Numbered from the stretch's first letter, positions 1-12,723 are shown. The stretch: DNA of 64,000 nucleotides from Muscardinus avellanarius (GCA_963383645.1 OY726557.1:154087701-154151700), one strand, 5' to 3'. Numbers and translations are program-made. The notes: a model not told the origin generated them from the letters alone.

Positions 1-99
1 CAACTGCCTCAACTCCTAGCAAAATATGACCAGCTTCAAAAGGTCTATTATGTCTAAGAAAGCACCTAATTTCTACTAGCAAGCTTCCCCCTATTATCA

Positions 100-340
100 G
101 AATTTCTAACTTTTTAGCATTCTCTCTTTTACCCTTTAGGTTTTATCATCATAGTATACTATTTGCTGTTTATTATGTTAGTTTTTATTAGAAGACATTT
201 TAAGACTTTGTATTTGCCCTCATGGAGAACCCTTTTCTGCTCATTATTGTATTCCAAACACCTAGTAAAGTAGTTGCTTAATAAATATTTTAATAGTTGT
301 AAAGTAGCTAAAGTAGTTGCTTAATAAATATTTTCTAAAC
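100..340 (+). mobile_element. L2/MIR-type 3' end relic
   Basis: The run from CTCATGGAGAACC to CACCTAGTAAAGTAGTTGCTTAATAAATATTT resembles the common mammalian L2/MIR-type ending (…cctagcacagt…ggtgctcaataaatattt). The ending is locally duplicated: AAAGTAGTTGCTTAATAAAT occurs near 265 and again near 311. The assignment rests on remembered consensus only. Confidence 0.45.
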
Positions 341-2734
341 AAAGAAGTAAATGCTAGACCTCTATTACTGAGGACACATTTCAACTTTAATCATTAACAA
401 TGGCTGTACAAACATAAGTGCTATTTATATTTTACATAAACACAATCAGTATAGAGGATTATTTGGTGGCTTCTCTCTTTCTGTATAGACTTCTTCAGTA
501 CATGTCTGCTACTTAATCGTTCTAGATGAGTCCTTCACTAATAAACTGTATAGAAAGATAAGGGAATTAAGGAGTGAATATTCCCCACATGTAAGGCGCA
601 TTCTAGATTACTCACCTTGCCACAGACAACATAAAAATTTGGAAATTTAGTTTTTTTGCGTGTAAAAATATGTGTTTAGGAAAAAATACAGGATTCTATA
701 AGTAGAAAAGAAAGTTAAAAGATATTTAAAGGCAATTAACTATCTCTGTTACACAATCAAAATGCTATAAGGAGACAATTTGATGCAGATGTGGCGAATG
801 GATAAAATTGGTTGGGTATTGCCAAACTCAGTTTATGTATAATGTCTCAGATTAATTAATAGTCATTTCCCCTTCATATTCAAACACATACTAATTAGGA
901 CAAAAAATTGAATAGTATATTGAAATACGTAACTTCAGGTCAGTGAAAGTATTTGGAATAAGAATATATTTCTGGGAATACAGAACAAATGTGGTATTTG
1001 AGGCCATTAACAGTATGAGTTGATCTATAGGTTTTGTGTATAGATGTAAAACAGAAATAAGTTCTAGGGCTTGGTTTTGAAGTACTCTAAAATTTAGAGG
1101 TCAGAGAGAGTATGAAGCCAGCAAAAAAACCCAGAAAAGACAGGGAAATAAAGAAAGGCTAGTGTCTTAGAGACCAAGGAACGAGAGTGTTTCAAATAGA
1201 ACTATGTCCGTGATCTTGATAGATGAGGTAAAATAAAAACAGAATTTACTTTATAATTTGGCAATGTAAAGATTACTACTGATCTTAAAAATAACTCTTA
1301 CTATAGCAACCACAACAAAATAGAAGGAATACAGTTTGAGAAGATATATATACATTTATATATGTATATACAGATGTATATATATGTGTGTATATACATA
1401 TATGTCACAAATATGTGTGTGCATATATACACATATACAAATACACACATATAAAATATTAAAATAAATACATATTTATATTAAATATATTGTTGCTTAA
1501 TAAATATGTGCATTTTAATAAATGCATATTTATTAAACAATATATATTTTAGTTGCTCAATAAATATTTTAAACATTACATATTAGTTATTTAATAAATT
1601 ATTTACAAATTCATATATATGTGAGTATATCATATATGTGTATGTATATACATATATGTGTAGTTTATAGCCACTAGCTGCAAGCCAGAACACTTTCTTC
1701 TAATTGTAATTTAGTATCTATTGTTGACCAATGCCAATCCATTAGAGAGGTCTATACACATCACAATAAAAGTTTCCACTAAGTCTATTTCTTTTCATCT
1801 TCTCAGTTGTTACTTTCTGTATTTCAGCAGCATGCTCATTGGTCCCTTTATTTCCTCTTTTGCAGCTTTAAAATGACTTTTTTTCATTTTCCAAGTGTGA
1901 TAAAAGAAATAACCAGAGCAACTTATTTCAGTGGATTTAAAAACTACCTCTGCTGAAGCATTATTATAGGAATTGAGGGTCTTTCACACTGAGAAGATGA
2001 GCTTGGAATTTGGGAGGAGTATAGTTTGATATCTACCGTCAAGTAATTGAAAGGAAAATAATCACTAAGATTTTCTGAGTCCCAAGGAGCCACACACTGA
2101 GATAGCTACTTGAAAGCCATTATCTCCAGTTTTCAAAATAACCCCTCACAATAGTTTCTATTTCGTCATGAACTCCAAAGCCATGAAAATTAGGACAGTG
2201 ACTGAAAAAAAATGATAAATAATTTTTGGTTCAAAGCATGGACTTATTCGAGAGTACTTCATTGAATCCCAATTAAAATAGTGAAACAGTCTAAAGATAT
2301 CCAGGAAAAATGATGTGAAGAGGGTTCAAGCATCAAAGATAGGTAGCTGGTGACTAAAGTTTATTGCATCATTAGAATTTCACACTTCTGTTAATTTTGG
2401 AAACCTCAGGATTGTTTGACAATTTGGAAACCGAATGACTCTATTTTCAAGCAATGTGTTAGAACCTTACATATTATGATGTTTTAGCCAGCTTTCATTT
2501 ACTATCACCAATATCTTTAATAAATAACTTATAAAGAAAAAAGGTTGAGTAAGGCCCATAGTTTTTGGATGTAGTCAGGCATTGTGTGGCCCCTTGCTTT
2601 GGGGCCTGGAGGGAGGCAGTGTATCATGTTGGGAAGCCTGTGATGGGCAAAGCTGCTCACCTCATGGCCAGAATGTAAACTAGAGGAAGAGGTAAGGGCC
2701 AGAATCCCCAGACCCCTTCAAGAATACACCTCCA
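341..2734. other. Unique AT-rich DNA, no gene seen
   Basis: No coding frame or recognisable young repeat. It includes a TA/TG-rich stretch (about 1340-1680) with further copies of a GTTGCTTAATAAATAT-like motif (near 1490 and 1550), which may be echoes of the L2-type tail upstream. Confidence 0.6.
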
Positions 2735-2905
2735 AGCCAGGCATGGTGGCACAGACCTGTAATCTCAATACTTGGGAGGCTGAGAAAGGAAGATCACAGG
2801 ATAGAGCCCAGATATGGTAACTTAGCAAGACCAGCCTTCATAGTAAAAATAAAATAGTGCTGTTGGTATAGCTTAGAGGTAGAATTCCCTTGGGTTCAAT
2901 TTCCA

Positions 2906-2907
<2 letters not shown>
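2735..2907 (+). mobile_element. B1-ID composite SINE, old copy
   Basis: The head begins AGCCAGGCATGGTGGCACAG with CTTGGGAGGCTGAG. The linker is AAAAATAAAATAG and the ID tail reads GTATAGCTTAGAGGTAGAAT and GGGTTCAATTTCC. Many differences from the type 1 form suggest an old copy. A CA microsatellite has grown at its 3' end. Confidence 0.85.

Positions 2908-2956
<49 letters not shown>
2908..2956. repeat. (CA)n microsatellite
   Basis: About 24 uninterrupted CA units directly at the 3' end of the SINE. Confidence 0.98.
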
Positions 2957-2958
<2 letters not shown>

Positions 2959-4725
2959 GAATACACTTTCAGTGACCAGAAGACCAACAAAGTCCCACCT
3001 CTTAAAGTTTCCACATACTCCCATTTCTGGAAACAAGACTTTAAGATACAGTTCCAGGAGAATATGTGAGAGCAAAGTTATATTAGGTACGTGGGTATCT
3101 ACCAGAAAGACTGGGGCTACAAAATAACTAGGGAGTGAAGAAATATCTGAAATTTTGAAAACATCATCCAAATGGGCCTTGATCTTGTAGATAATACATA
3201 AGTAGAGAAATTGCAGCTAATGGAGGTAAAAAAAAAGATTCTGAACCAATAAATTCATTACTCAGAAAAATGGAATTTTTAAATATTACACCACAGACAA
3301 TAGAAACTAAATTGTCTCCTAATAGTCCATATAATAATTTCATTATACCATACTTCTGTACACTGGAAAATTACATTATCCTTTAGTATGTAAATTCTCA
3401 GGCAGGTCTGTGAAAAGACATCCTTTTCTTCTGACTCCCAGACTCCAGTTATACTTAAATACTTCGTTTCCACACTGGTTTCTTTCTCAAGATCCTATAC
3501 TTTTAAATATGCTCTTGCCTTGTCCTACACTTTTTTCTTCTTCATCTGACTCATCCTTAATTTGTGTAGTTTAGATAAATCACCATTTCCATTAGAAAAC
3601 ATACTTTTCATTTTTATTTGAGAAAGTGTAACTTTTTGTTATGGACTTGTTACAATAAGGAAATGCAATTTGTTTAATTGCCACTTTCTCTGCTGACAGC
3701 AAGAACTCTTTTTTTATTTTTTCACAATTATCAAATAACAAGTAGAAAGAACTAACACACAGTAAGAATCAAAAACTGTTTGCTGAATAAATACCATATA
3801 CCCACTTGAGTTTCCAAATTTATTTGCAAAATAAAGCACCTAAATTTATTGATTCTTAGCATGATAGGAGTATTCAAACAATTGTTTGGTATTACTTGAA
3901 GGAAAATTATACATTTTTGCCTTATATCTTAGAAAATAATCTTTATTTGAGAAGAATTTACGTCTTAAGAAAGCAGTAGTGAAATCCTAAGGATTATCTT
4001 AGAAATACATAACAAACCAGATGCGAATACCAACAAAAAAGATAGCAATCACCTGAAGAATTCTGAAATATTTTGAGTTTGCTCTTTCCTAAACTTCTGT
4101 CTGTACTAATGAAATCACAATATTTAGCTCTTTATGATACTTTCTTTTGTCTTTAATATCTTCAGGACTATTTCTCTCATTGAAATGAAAGTTCTATAGA
4201 GGAAAGGATTATAACACAGAAAAATATATTTTATGGAGTCTCTAATTAATGATCAATAGATTAGTACTTGATATTTCATTTATAAAGTTTTTTTAATATT
4301 GTGCGTAGTTAACATTTAATACTTTTAATTACCTAACAAGATTTTCAGCATGAACATTGCATGATGAAATCAGGAGATGCTATACCAAAATCGGAGAAAC
4401 TATTTTAGGCAAAAAGTGGGAGGAGAAAATCATGCAAAGTTTAAAATATTAAATCCATTAGTATTGTAAAATGGAGTTTTTCAAATAGCAAGACCTATAG
4501 GTCCAAATGTCCTATCTTGACTTATGTTACAAATATATCGTAATTGCATCAGACTTTACAAAAATTGTTACCAATAACAAAAACAATAAAAATATGAGGG
4601 AAAATTTTTCCAGACTAGAATTCAATATCTACCCACTCTACCACGTAGTCAGTTTTAGAAATAAATACAGAATTGACAGAGGAGACTTTCATTTATGAAT
4701 CTATTTCCAGAAAGGAAGTTACTAA
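2957..4725. other. Unique AT-rich DNA
   Basis: No repeat of a family I recognise and no supportable exon. Reading frames of 60-90 codons here lack any domain and fit chance expectation in AT-rich DNA. Confidence 0.55.
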
Positions 4726-4915
4726 AGCCAGGCATGGTGGAGCATGCTTGTAATCCCAGAATTTGGGAGGCTGAGACAGGAGGATCGCTGTTTGAGGACA
4801 GCCTCAGCTACTTAATGAGACCCTTTGCAACACAGAGAGACCTTGTTTCAAAATAAAGAATAAAAAAATATAGTGTAGCTCAGAGATAGAATATCCCTAG
4901 GTTCCATCCCCTTTG
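4726..4915 (+). mobile_element. B1-ID composite SINE, type 1
   Basis: Complete order: AGCCAGGCATGGTGG head, CTCAGCTACTTAATGAGACC middle, linker CAAAATAAAGAATAAAAAAA, then ID tail TGTAGCTCAGAGATAGAAT with GGTTCCATCCCC. The bases flanking it (GAAGTTACT and AAAGTTATT) could be a worn target duplication. Confidence 0.9.
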
Positions 4916-6220
4916 CAAAATGAGAAAGTTATTGAAGAATGTTTCATGAAAATAAAAGAGTAAATGAGAAAAAATGTCATAAAAGTAGGAAAGAAAATAT
5001 TTTATGCAGAAAAATATTCCAGAATGATAATTAAAGTTAATTATTAGGTTCACAGCTATACAATAGGCCAAGATTAAATCTGTCCAGACAATAGCGAAAA
5101 TATAGAGGAATTTTAGTTATATTTCTCCAAGAATTAAAATAGAATATAAGAATGAGCGGGTGTGTGCAACTGTATAGAGAAGAATTTTATAGTATGATTA
5201 GAGTTTAATTGACAAATGTGTATAGTTTAAAAAATATGAATTGAACTTTTAATATATTTGAGGTGGTATTGTATTAGATATTTTAGGACACATCCATGAA
5301 CAAAATGCAAACTGCGATCTGCCTTAATAGAGCATGTGAAAAAATATGTGCTAGGCATTTATTAACTTCAAATAAAAATAAAACTAAACTTTGTACAAAT
5401 AGAAAATATAATTGCAGTTCACTACACAGAATGGCTAAAAACAATGTTCACATCTCCATGATAGGTATACTCAATTAAACTTAAAAAATTGTGCCAAGTC
5501 TTTTAATTTTTTGAAAATGAGATGGGCACTGGGAGAGGGAAAATCAGTAAATAATATGGAATATGGAAAAAGTAAACAAGCAAGGAAAAATACCCAATAT
5601 GTACATTGCTCTCCGTTCTCTAACATAGTTAATCTATCACATCAGTGAATCTGAGCCAGCTTCTCCTCTGAACGCTTCCCTATGCAGACTCTACACAGCT
5701 GCTACTGGAGTTAACATATGAAGTGATAGGATTATATCTTCCCTCAACCAAACGGGGATATAGTAAATATGATTATAATATAATAGAGATAAAATATTGC
5801 AAAATTAAGGAAAGAAAGGGATAGTCCTGAGGTATGGTAGAAGAAATAAGAAACAATTAGAAAAGAGATATAAACAAAGAAGGAAATAAAATTTTAATTA
5901 AGAAGTATTCTATGCTTTTGCAATTTTATTACTCTCTAAGCTAGTCTCTCTCCCAGGCCAGACATTATCAAATCCTTGGGAAGTCTGTAAATTATAAAAT
6001 CTACCGAATACATATATTCATTTATGCTCTTTGTGCACTGTTAATCCCCTAATAAATAGTTTAAATAGCATGATATGATATATTGAGAAATCTATAATTT
6101 AGGAGTCTTGCCAACTTTAATTACTGATCAGATAAAGGAAAACATGTTATCCTAAGGATCCTGAAAATTACCAAACGACCATAAATGAACTGTCGTGAGA
6201 TCACTGGACAGATGCCATCT
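4916..6220. other. Unique AT-rich DNA
   Basis: No gene, RNA gene or identifiable repeat found. Confidence 0.5.
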
Positions 6221-6224
6221 TTAC

Positions 6225-6571
6225 ATACATTGCTGTATACACTCTTTACTGAGTTATGTAAAAGAGGAGCCTGAGAAAAAACAAAATGATGTCATTTGCA
6301 AGAAAATAGATGGAACTCTAATGTTATATATACTAAGTGGGATTAACCAGTCTCAGAAAGCCAAAAGGACTGTGTTTTCTCACATGTGGAAGTTAGAGAG
6401 TAATTGAGAAACAAAAGATATTTAGATAATTGAGAAGATATTCTAGTATAATAGTGAAAGAGAAATAAGGGAAGCAGGTGGAGGGGAATAGATTTGATAA
6501 AGAAAATATTTACGATAATGTTCTCTTTCTCTGTCTCTGTTTCTGTCTGTCCCTGTGTTTTTCTCTTTCTT

Positions 6572-6666
<95 letters not shown>

Positions 6667-6955
6667 GTACCTGTATCTGTATTTATGTATATATATATGT
6701 ATTTCGGTATATATTATATATATGTATATATACACACATACATATTTTTCTATATATCTATATCTCTCTCTACATATATCTATATATACTTATATATATG
6801 AAACTGTCAACATTAATCTCAGTAACATATACAGGGAGAAGGAAGCGAGTGTGTATGCACTGTGTACACGCATGTTTCTATCACTCTGAATTTTATTATG
6901 ATGTATAATTACAATGCTCTCATAAAATATATCAAAATAAATAAATAAAATTTTA
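6225..6955 (+). mobile_element. L1 fragment: ORF2 C-terminus and 3' UTR (ending D), split by microsatellite
   Basis: The 3' end of ORF2 is legible around 6285-6380: ATGATGTCATTTGCAAG, then GATGGAACT and GTGGGATTAACCAGTCTCAG, matching the IMSFARRW…LSEISQ block of other L1 copies in the window. After the microsatellite, the 3' UTR resumes near 6830 and ends with a TGTATAATTACAATG-type block and A-rich tail. It is 5'-truncated and non-coding. Confidence 0.8.
6520..6800. repeat. Compound microsatellite (TC)n-(TA)n and TATC/TGTA variants
   Basis: About 45 TC units (to 6616), then about 24 TA units, then imperfect TATATC, TGTATC and TATATG tracts, all inside the 3' UTR of the surrounding L1. Frames of over 100 codons here merely translate the repeats ([12 protein letters not shown]). 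Confidence 0.97.
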
Positions 6956-7174
6956 AAAATAAGGAGCCAGAAACTCCTAAAATGTATGTATTTCTTTTGA
7001 GATGGCCTGCATTCTCTCTTGAATGTGCATTGCTAGATTTCCTAAATAAATCCTTGTGCTTCTACTGACACATGTTAAAATTATTTTTATTTATGGATGT
7101 CAAAAACCCCTCTGACCCTTGGTAAAAATTCTTTTCTGGGAACTCCACAAATAATTCTGGAGATAGGTTTTCTT
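6956..7174. other. Unique DNA ahead of an L1 insertion
   Basis: No recognised content. It ends in GGAGATAGGTTTTCT, which is repeated at about 8288 and may be one side of a target duplication. Confidence 0.4.
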
Positions 7175-7400
7175 TTTTTTTTTCTTTTTTTTTTCATTTT
7201 GCAATTCTTTTTGATTTTATTTTTTATTTTTTATTTTTTATTGGTGCACTGTATTCATACATCATAGTGGGATACAAACTTTTGTAGACATACATGCACA
7301 CATCGCCCAGTCAGCCCCCACCCGATCCCCACCCCATTCTCTCCCCATCCCTCCCTCCCATGCTTGGCTTAGTGGTTGACATCTAGTATTATAGCAATTT
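7175..7400 (-). mobile_element. L1 3' end, minus strand, ending B
   Basis: A T-rich run (7172-7245, the tail complement) leads into TTATTGGTGCACTGTATTCATACATC and the C-rich block CCACCCCATTCTCTCCCC. This is the reverse complement of the ending at 12,470-12,600. It ends around 7400, where homology to the L1 3' UTR fades. Confidence 0.8.
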
Positions 7401-7604
7401 ATCCAAAATTAAAAATGATAATCTCACATAACAGTTTCATTTGTCTGATACCAAGCTTTTGATGACTTAAAGATAACATTTCAATATTTCTTTTTACTTT
7501 CTTTCTTACCAGAGAATAATTTTTTTCTATTTTTTTAGGTGAAACTATCATATATTTATATATTTATTTTTCAGAAAAAAAAATCTATCTTAATATGAAA
7601 AATG

Positions 7605-7680
7605 GACTCTAGATACCCAAAACAATCTTGAAAAAGAACAAAGCTAGAAGATATATATTTTCTGATTTCAACTAAGATTG
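7605..7680 (+). mobile_element. Short L1 ORF2 piece in plus orientation
   Basis: The bases ACAATCTTGAAAAAGAACAA and AGCTAGAAG…CTGATTTCAACTA match the L1 ORF2 block with sense AIL-KKNKA-G-LPDF. The piece is only about 75 bp and opposite in direction to both neighbours. Confidence 0.55.
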
Positions 7681-7689
7681 GTTATCTGT

Positions 7690-8300
7690 GGAGATTCATT
7701 ATTTATGTTAGTCTTTTACCTATCTCTAAATGGTATTGTTTGCCTTTATTGTTGTTAATTTTTAGGATTTCTAGTTGGAATATTAATATACCTTCAGATA
7801 TAGCATTTGGAAATATTTTATCCCATTCTATTAGTAACTGTTAACTCTGTTTACATTGTCTTTGGATATACAATATTTTTTTTTTATCTTTTAGGGAGTT
7901 TGTATACTCTTCTGTTGCCTGTGCCATTGAAATCATATCCAAGAAATCACTACCAATTTCAATGTTGTGAGGTTTTATGACCCACATTTTCTCCTAAAAG
8001 TTTATAGTCTTAAGATTTATATTTAGGTCCTTTATCTATTTTGAGTTAATATTTGTATATGGGATTAGGTAAGGGTCCAACTTTATTCTTTTCCATGTAA
8101 TTATTATGTTTCAACAATATATAGTTAAAAGATTATTATTTCCACCACCAAATGTTCGTGGAAACCTTGTCAAAAATAACTTGACAATATAGGGAAGAAT
8201 TTAGCTCTAGGCTTTTATTTAACTCCAATGGTTTATATATCTGCCTTTAGAATAGTACTACACTGTTTCAATTATTGTAGCTTTATATGGAGATAGGTTT
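7690..8300 (-). mobile_element. Old L1 ORF2 fragment, minus strand
   Basis: On the plus strand it reads TTATCTATTTTGAGTTAATA, GGGTCCAACTTTATTC and ACTACACTGTTTCAATTA, the reverse complement of the L1 ORF2 stretch that encodes KIN-KWIKD and the upstream Y-KA-I block. Frameshifts and stops throughout; not coding. Confidence 0.7.
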
Positions 8301-8415
8301 TCTAACCATGATAGTACAAAGGAAAATAATGGAAGAGAGGAACACAGGATGAGAATTCTCTTTTGTTACAATTATATATGAAAATTTTATTTATCTTTTG
8401 TTTGCTTGTTTGTTT

Positions 8416-8600
8416 CTATGGTACCAGAAATTTAACCTAGAGATATTTTATCTCCAAGTTATATCCACATACCATTTTTATTTTTTGTTTTGGAGCAGGG
8501 TCTCCCTAGGTTGCTAAAAGTCTCAGTTTCTAAGACTCGTCTTGCATCTACAACCCTCCCAAATACCAGGATTACAGATGTGTGCCACCATGTCTAGCTG
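8416..8600 (-). mobile_element. B1-ID composite SINE, old copy
   Basis: Reverse-oriented tail (GGTACCAGAAATTTAACC), linker, GCAGGGTCTCCCTAGGTTGC and head end GTGTGCCACCATGTCTAGCT. Much divergence from the consensus of its neighbours. Confidence 0.8.
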
Positions 8601-8606
8601 AAGATT

Positions 8607-8608
<2 letters not shown>

Positions 8609-8645
<37 letters not shown>

Positions 8646-8648
8646 TTT
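8609..8648. repeat. (TTTA)n microsatellite
   Basis: About ten tetramers at the tail side of the following minus-strand SINE; it is the expanded, reverse-complemented A-rich tail. Confidence 0.95.
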
Positions 8649-8844
8649 GCGGGTCTGGGGCTGGAACCCAGAGGCATTTGACCTCTGAGGTACAACCCCT
8701 GCCCAATTTTTTTTTTATTTTGAAACAGGGTCTCATTGAGTTGCGAAGGGCCTCACTAAGTAGCTGAGGCTGTCCGCGAACTGTGATCCTCCGGCCTCAG
8801 CCTCCCGAATGCTGGGATTACAAGCGTGCACCATCATGCCCGGC
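8649..8844 (-). mobile_element. B1-ID composite SINE, type 1, full length
   Basis: Starts GCGGGTCTGGGG (tail end) and finishes CACCATCATGCCCGGC (head start). It is flanked by the target duplication GAAGATTTTATTT (8600-8612 and 8846-8858), so it inserted at the edge of the older SINE just upstream. Confidence 0.93.
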
Positions 8845-8858
8845 GGAAGATTTTATTT

Positions 8859-9434
8859 TTAACAAAAATTATTTCAAGAAGATTAAATTGCTTGCAACTA
8901 TTAAAATATGTGATTATTTCCAGCTCATTAATCCAGAGTTACAAGTAGTTCATCTGAAAATCTTTCAAATGATTATTTTTCTCATACCTTAAGAAGTCCC
9001 TAGTCAGCTGGAGCGTTCAGATTATTGAGGTGCATCGTTATTCACAGTAGTCACAGAGAGCTGCTTTATATATTGCCAACTACTGGAGTAGTTTTGGTAA
9101 TCATTTAGCTGTCTTCATACCATCCTTCATGATAAAATCTAACTTTGGTCCATATATAAATATTTTAATTCTTGGTCTTGCTGCATGTTATTATGAAAGA
9201 TATGCCCTTTGGAATAATGAAGTCTAAAGTTTGGATATTACCTAGAACTTACTCTCTATTAATAAATAATGACATTAATTCTATAAGTAAGGATATATCA
9301 AGCCAAATGTATAAACATTTCTCTTGTGTCCTCAAATTACTTCAATGAGAATAATATCTTCCATACACTTTTTTCTTCCTTATTTCATTCTACATGGAAT
9401 CTTGTTAATTTTCATGCAGCTTGCATATGCTACC
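8859..9434. other. Unique DNA
   Basis: No supported feature. Confidence 0.5.
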
Positions 9435-10215
9435 CTGAGATTTCACCTAATCCCAATTAAAATGGCAATCATTAAAAATACAAACAATACAAATGTTGGC
9501 TAGGATATGGAGAAGTAGAAACTCTAATACATTGTTGGTGAGATTGCAAACTAGTACATCCACTTTGGAAAACAGCTGGAGGATCCTCAGATGAATGGGC
9601 ATGAACCTACCATATGAGCCACCAATACCATTTATGGTATCTACCCAAAAGAAAAAAAATATTCCAGAGTAATTTATGCATATCTAAGTTTATAAGTGCA
9701 CAATTCACAATTTTCAAACCATGGAACCAGCCAAGATGTCCATCAACAATTAAATGAATTACAAAACTATGGGGTATGTACAGAGTTAAATTTTATTCAG
9801 CCATAAAGAACAAAATTATGTCATTTGAAGGGAAATGGATGGAACTGGAGACATGTTAAGTGAGATTAGTCACAGAAAGGGAGAAGTTGGATGTTCTTCC
9901 CAACATGTGGAAGTTAGGGAGAAAATAAGGCATAGGAGGAACTCTGGACAAAAGAGGAGAAGCCTTAGATGAGTGAAGAAGGTGACCTAACGGTGACCTA
10001 ACTAAAAGAAATGGGAGGGGAAAGAGGAAAACACCTCATGGACTTGATTTCACCTACAAACGTATCAATCACTGTGCTGAGTACAGAAAGAAGGGAAGGA
10101 GGGAAGAAACAGCGTGGGTCGTGCTGAATGAGTGCTCTGTGCATGTGCGCCTCTACCACCCTGACCTTTATCAAGATGTTTGATTACGATGCACCAGTAA
10201 AATTTTTAAAAATAG
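9435..10215 (+). mobile_element. L1 fragment: ORF2 C-terminus plus 3' UTR ending B
   Basis: ORF2-like sense from 9440 ([11 protein letters not shown], then a NTNVG…ETLIHCW-DCKL equivalent) through GGATGGAACTGGAGACATG and TGAGATTAGTCACAG to the G-rich UTR and the final GATTACGATGCACCAGTAAAA with an A-rich tail. Several frame breaks. Confidence 0.85.
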
Positions 10216-12190
10216 ACATATAAGTTTTGTAATTTATATATTAAATTATTAGCTTCTGTTTTACATTTTAGCTAGTAACATGAGATACATACTTGTCACT
10301 TGTGTTTAAGTCATTTGATTTATATAAAATAGTTGTTTTTATTAATCTGCAATAAATTAAATATTGATCCTAAAATTTCTTTCAAGTAACTTTCTTGAAG
10401 AACTTAATTATATTTTCTCATAATTTAAAAATAAGCAAGTTAAAAATTCAATTCAACTATTTAGTAAAATTGTTTTTAACTGCCATTATAATAAATGTTT
10501 GAATTTCATTTTTCTCACCACCCACTAGCAGATAACTTAGAAATGTAAGGTTTCCTAGATTAAACAAAATAACATCAATATACTACTTTTTTCTCATTAA
10601 AAATACACATTTGAGACTGTCTTTTATACACCACTATAACAAAAACAGTATATTTACTAAGACGAAGTTGAGTTGAAAAACTGTTTGTAAATTCATTGTT
10701 GGCTTGTTAAGGAAAGTGAATATTATTGTAATGACTTAGTGATAATTATGACTCTGCAGAGGGCATATCCTTAGGGTATTAATTTAACTTTTCCATAAGC
10801 AGGAGAAAAGCCCATATTCATCTCACGACACTTTTTATATTGTCAAAGATTAAGAACTGCCTAAGCAAAATCATATTTCAAATAACCATAGTAGAGAAAT
10901 TGTAAATGTATTTTCTGCCTTTATTGAAAAGCTTCAGTATATAATACATATACCATTAAGCTCATCTGGCATTCCTCCTTTCAAATACAGAAAAGAAATC
11001 ATTTGAATTGCATGTACTAAGCTCTTAACTGACAAAGTCAGTTTATAAATGCTATGATTTTAATGCATTTCACTTTTCCACATACCCGATGATCATTCAG
11101 GGATCAAATCTGGCAGCTAACAATTTGCCATTAAACATTCTGTCAATAGATTGTTCTTTTTATAGACTGTTGCATTTTAAAAGTGATTGAGCTAATTAAA
11201 CACAACCGTGAAACTAAGCAGAGATTTAATTAACACTCTCTAATGGCTTTGGGAAGGACATTATTATTATCAAAAATGAAGTTGAAATAGCTCAAACCAG
11301 AGCACAAGCCATTAACACAGGCCTCCAGCAATACTTATTGCAAGACACCTTTCATTCAAATGTGCATTTCATTTTATATATGCCTCCTTTTTCCCCTCAA
11401 AACACTAAGATATACACAGTCATATGGTAGACTACTTGGATTGTAATCTGTCTTATAAATTAGAATAGTGTAAACTTGATAATTATTTTATTGAAAGTAT
11501 TTTGTTCATACCTTATACTTAAAAATGTTCCCATGTTTTAAAATTACTTCTATGCCTCAAAGTATTAATTACCAGACAAATATAATTGCATTATATGAAA
11601 TAATTCATCTCATAAAATGATAAAATTAAAACAAATGTCTAAAGACAGAAAGGGAAACCTTTAGATAGAATTATTACCTATACATTTGTATCTCTTGAAT
11701 TTTCACGGATCATGGGCCTGAATTTCTGCTGCAGCTTTACAAATTTCAGTTGTAGGCAATTCAGCAGGTTAGGAAAAGTATACCTCTTGGAGCATACTTC
11801 AGCAATATGATACAATTATTACTGACAACTTGAGGCTATGGTACACGAGTCTTCTGAGGATTAATTTACTTGATTTCAGAATGGTCAGTACAGTTTTAAG
11901 TGCTTTACTCCTTTGAGAGCTACTATTCTAATTATTGTGTGTGTTACATGATGCAAATTCTGTCCGTACAATATTGCCACCTGTTTTGTGTGTGTGTGTG
12001 TGTCCAAAATTTTAGTTCCTATCAGCTTTATTGATCAAAAAGCCTTCATGTATCCTTATTTTGGATCTCAATGAGTCATGTTATTTCAACACCACTTATA
12101 AATATTGGAGCAAATAATAATAATTAAAATACAGTAAGAACTGATGTTGCTGCTTATGAGAAAGACTAGGCCACATAAAATGGAAATTAC
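10216..12190. other. Unique DNA, possible conserved non-coding segment
   Basis: Nearly 2 kb without recognised repeats apart from a short TG run at 11,984-12,003. The part at about 10,950-11,340 is less AT-biased than its surroundings and carries homeodomain-type words (GAGCTAATTAAAC, GATTTAATTAAC). This is suggestive of an old regulatory element; no gene seen. Confidence 0.35.
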
Positions 12191-12194
12191 AAAT

Positions 12195-12605
12195 GATAAA
12201 AAGATAGTAATTTACAGGAAAATAGATGGAACTGAAGAACATTATGCTAAGTGAGATTATTCAGTCACAAAATGTAAGAAATCTGGTGCTCTCCTTAATA
12301 TGCAGAAGCTAGGGAGAAAATGGGTCATAGGAGGAACTCTAGACAAAGAAAGAGAAACCATAGATGAGCAAATAAGGCGATCTAACTGAGGGGGGTGGGA
12401 GGAGGAAGAGGGAAACTCCCTAATGTACATGATGTACATTCACAAACCTATCAAAGTCAATCAGTAAGCCAAACATGAGAAGGAGGGAAGGGGAGGGAGT
12501 GGGGTGAGGATTGTGAAAGGGCTGAGTGATGTGTGCATGTATGCCTCTACTATCTTATACTCCACTAAGATGCATGACTACAATGGACCAATAAAAAAAA
12601 TTAAA
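12195..12605 (+). mobile_element. L1 3' end, ending B
   Basis: Begins in the last codons of ORF2 (AGTAATTTACAGGAAAATAG, GGAACTGAAGAACATTATGC). The UTR has the G-rich box GAGGGGGGTGGGAGG and the end GACTACAATGGACCAATAAA plus an A tail. Confidence 0.9.
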
Positions 12606-12708
12606 AATATAGGTTTACCCTCACTTGAACATTATACCATTTATACATGTATTAAACCATCAAATGAAATACCGTAGGTACACACTTCAGTGTATCCATT
12701 AAAATTGT
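12606..12708. other. Short unique spacer
   Basis: Pre-insertion DNA between an L1 tail and the SINE target site; nothing recognised. Confidence 0.4.
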
Positions 12709-12723
12709 TAAAACATATCCAAT

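Noticed and set aside
1340..1680. Origin or matrix-attachment region
   Set aside because: TA-rich low-complexity DNA alone is not evidence for either.
6343..6908. Frames over 100 codons encoding [12 protein letters not shown] and RERERE
   Set aside because: Pure microsatellite translation within an L1 3' UTR.
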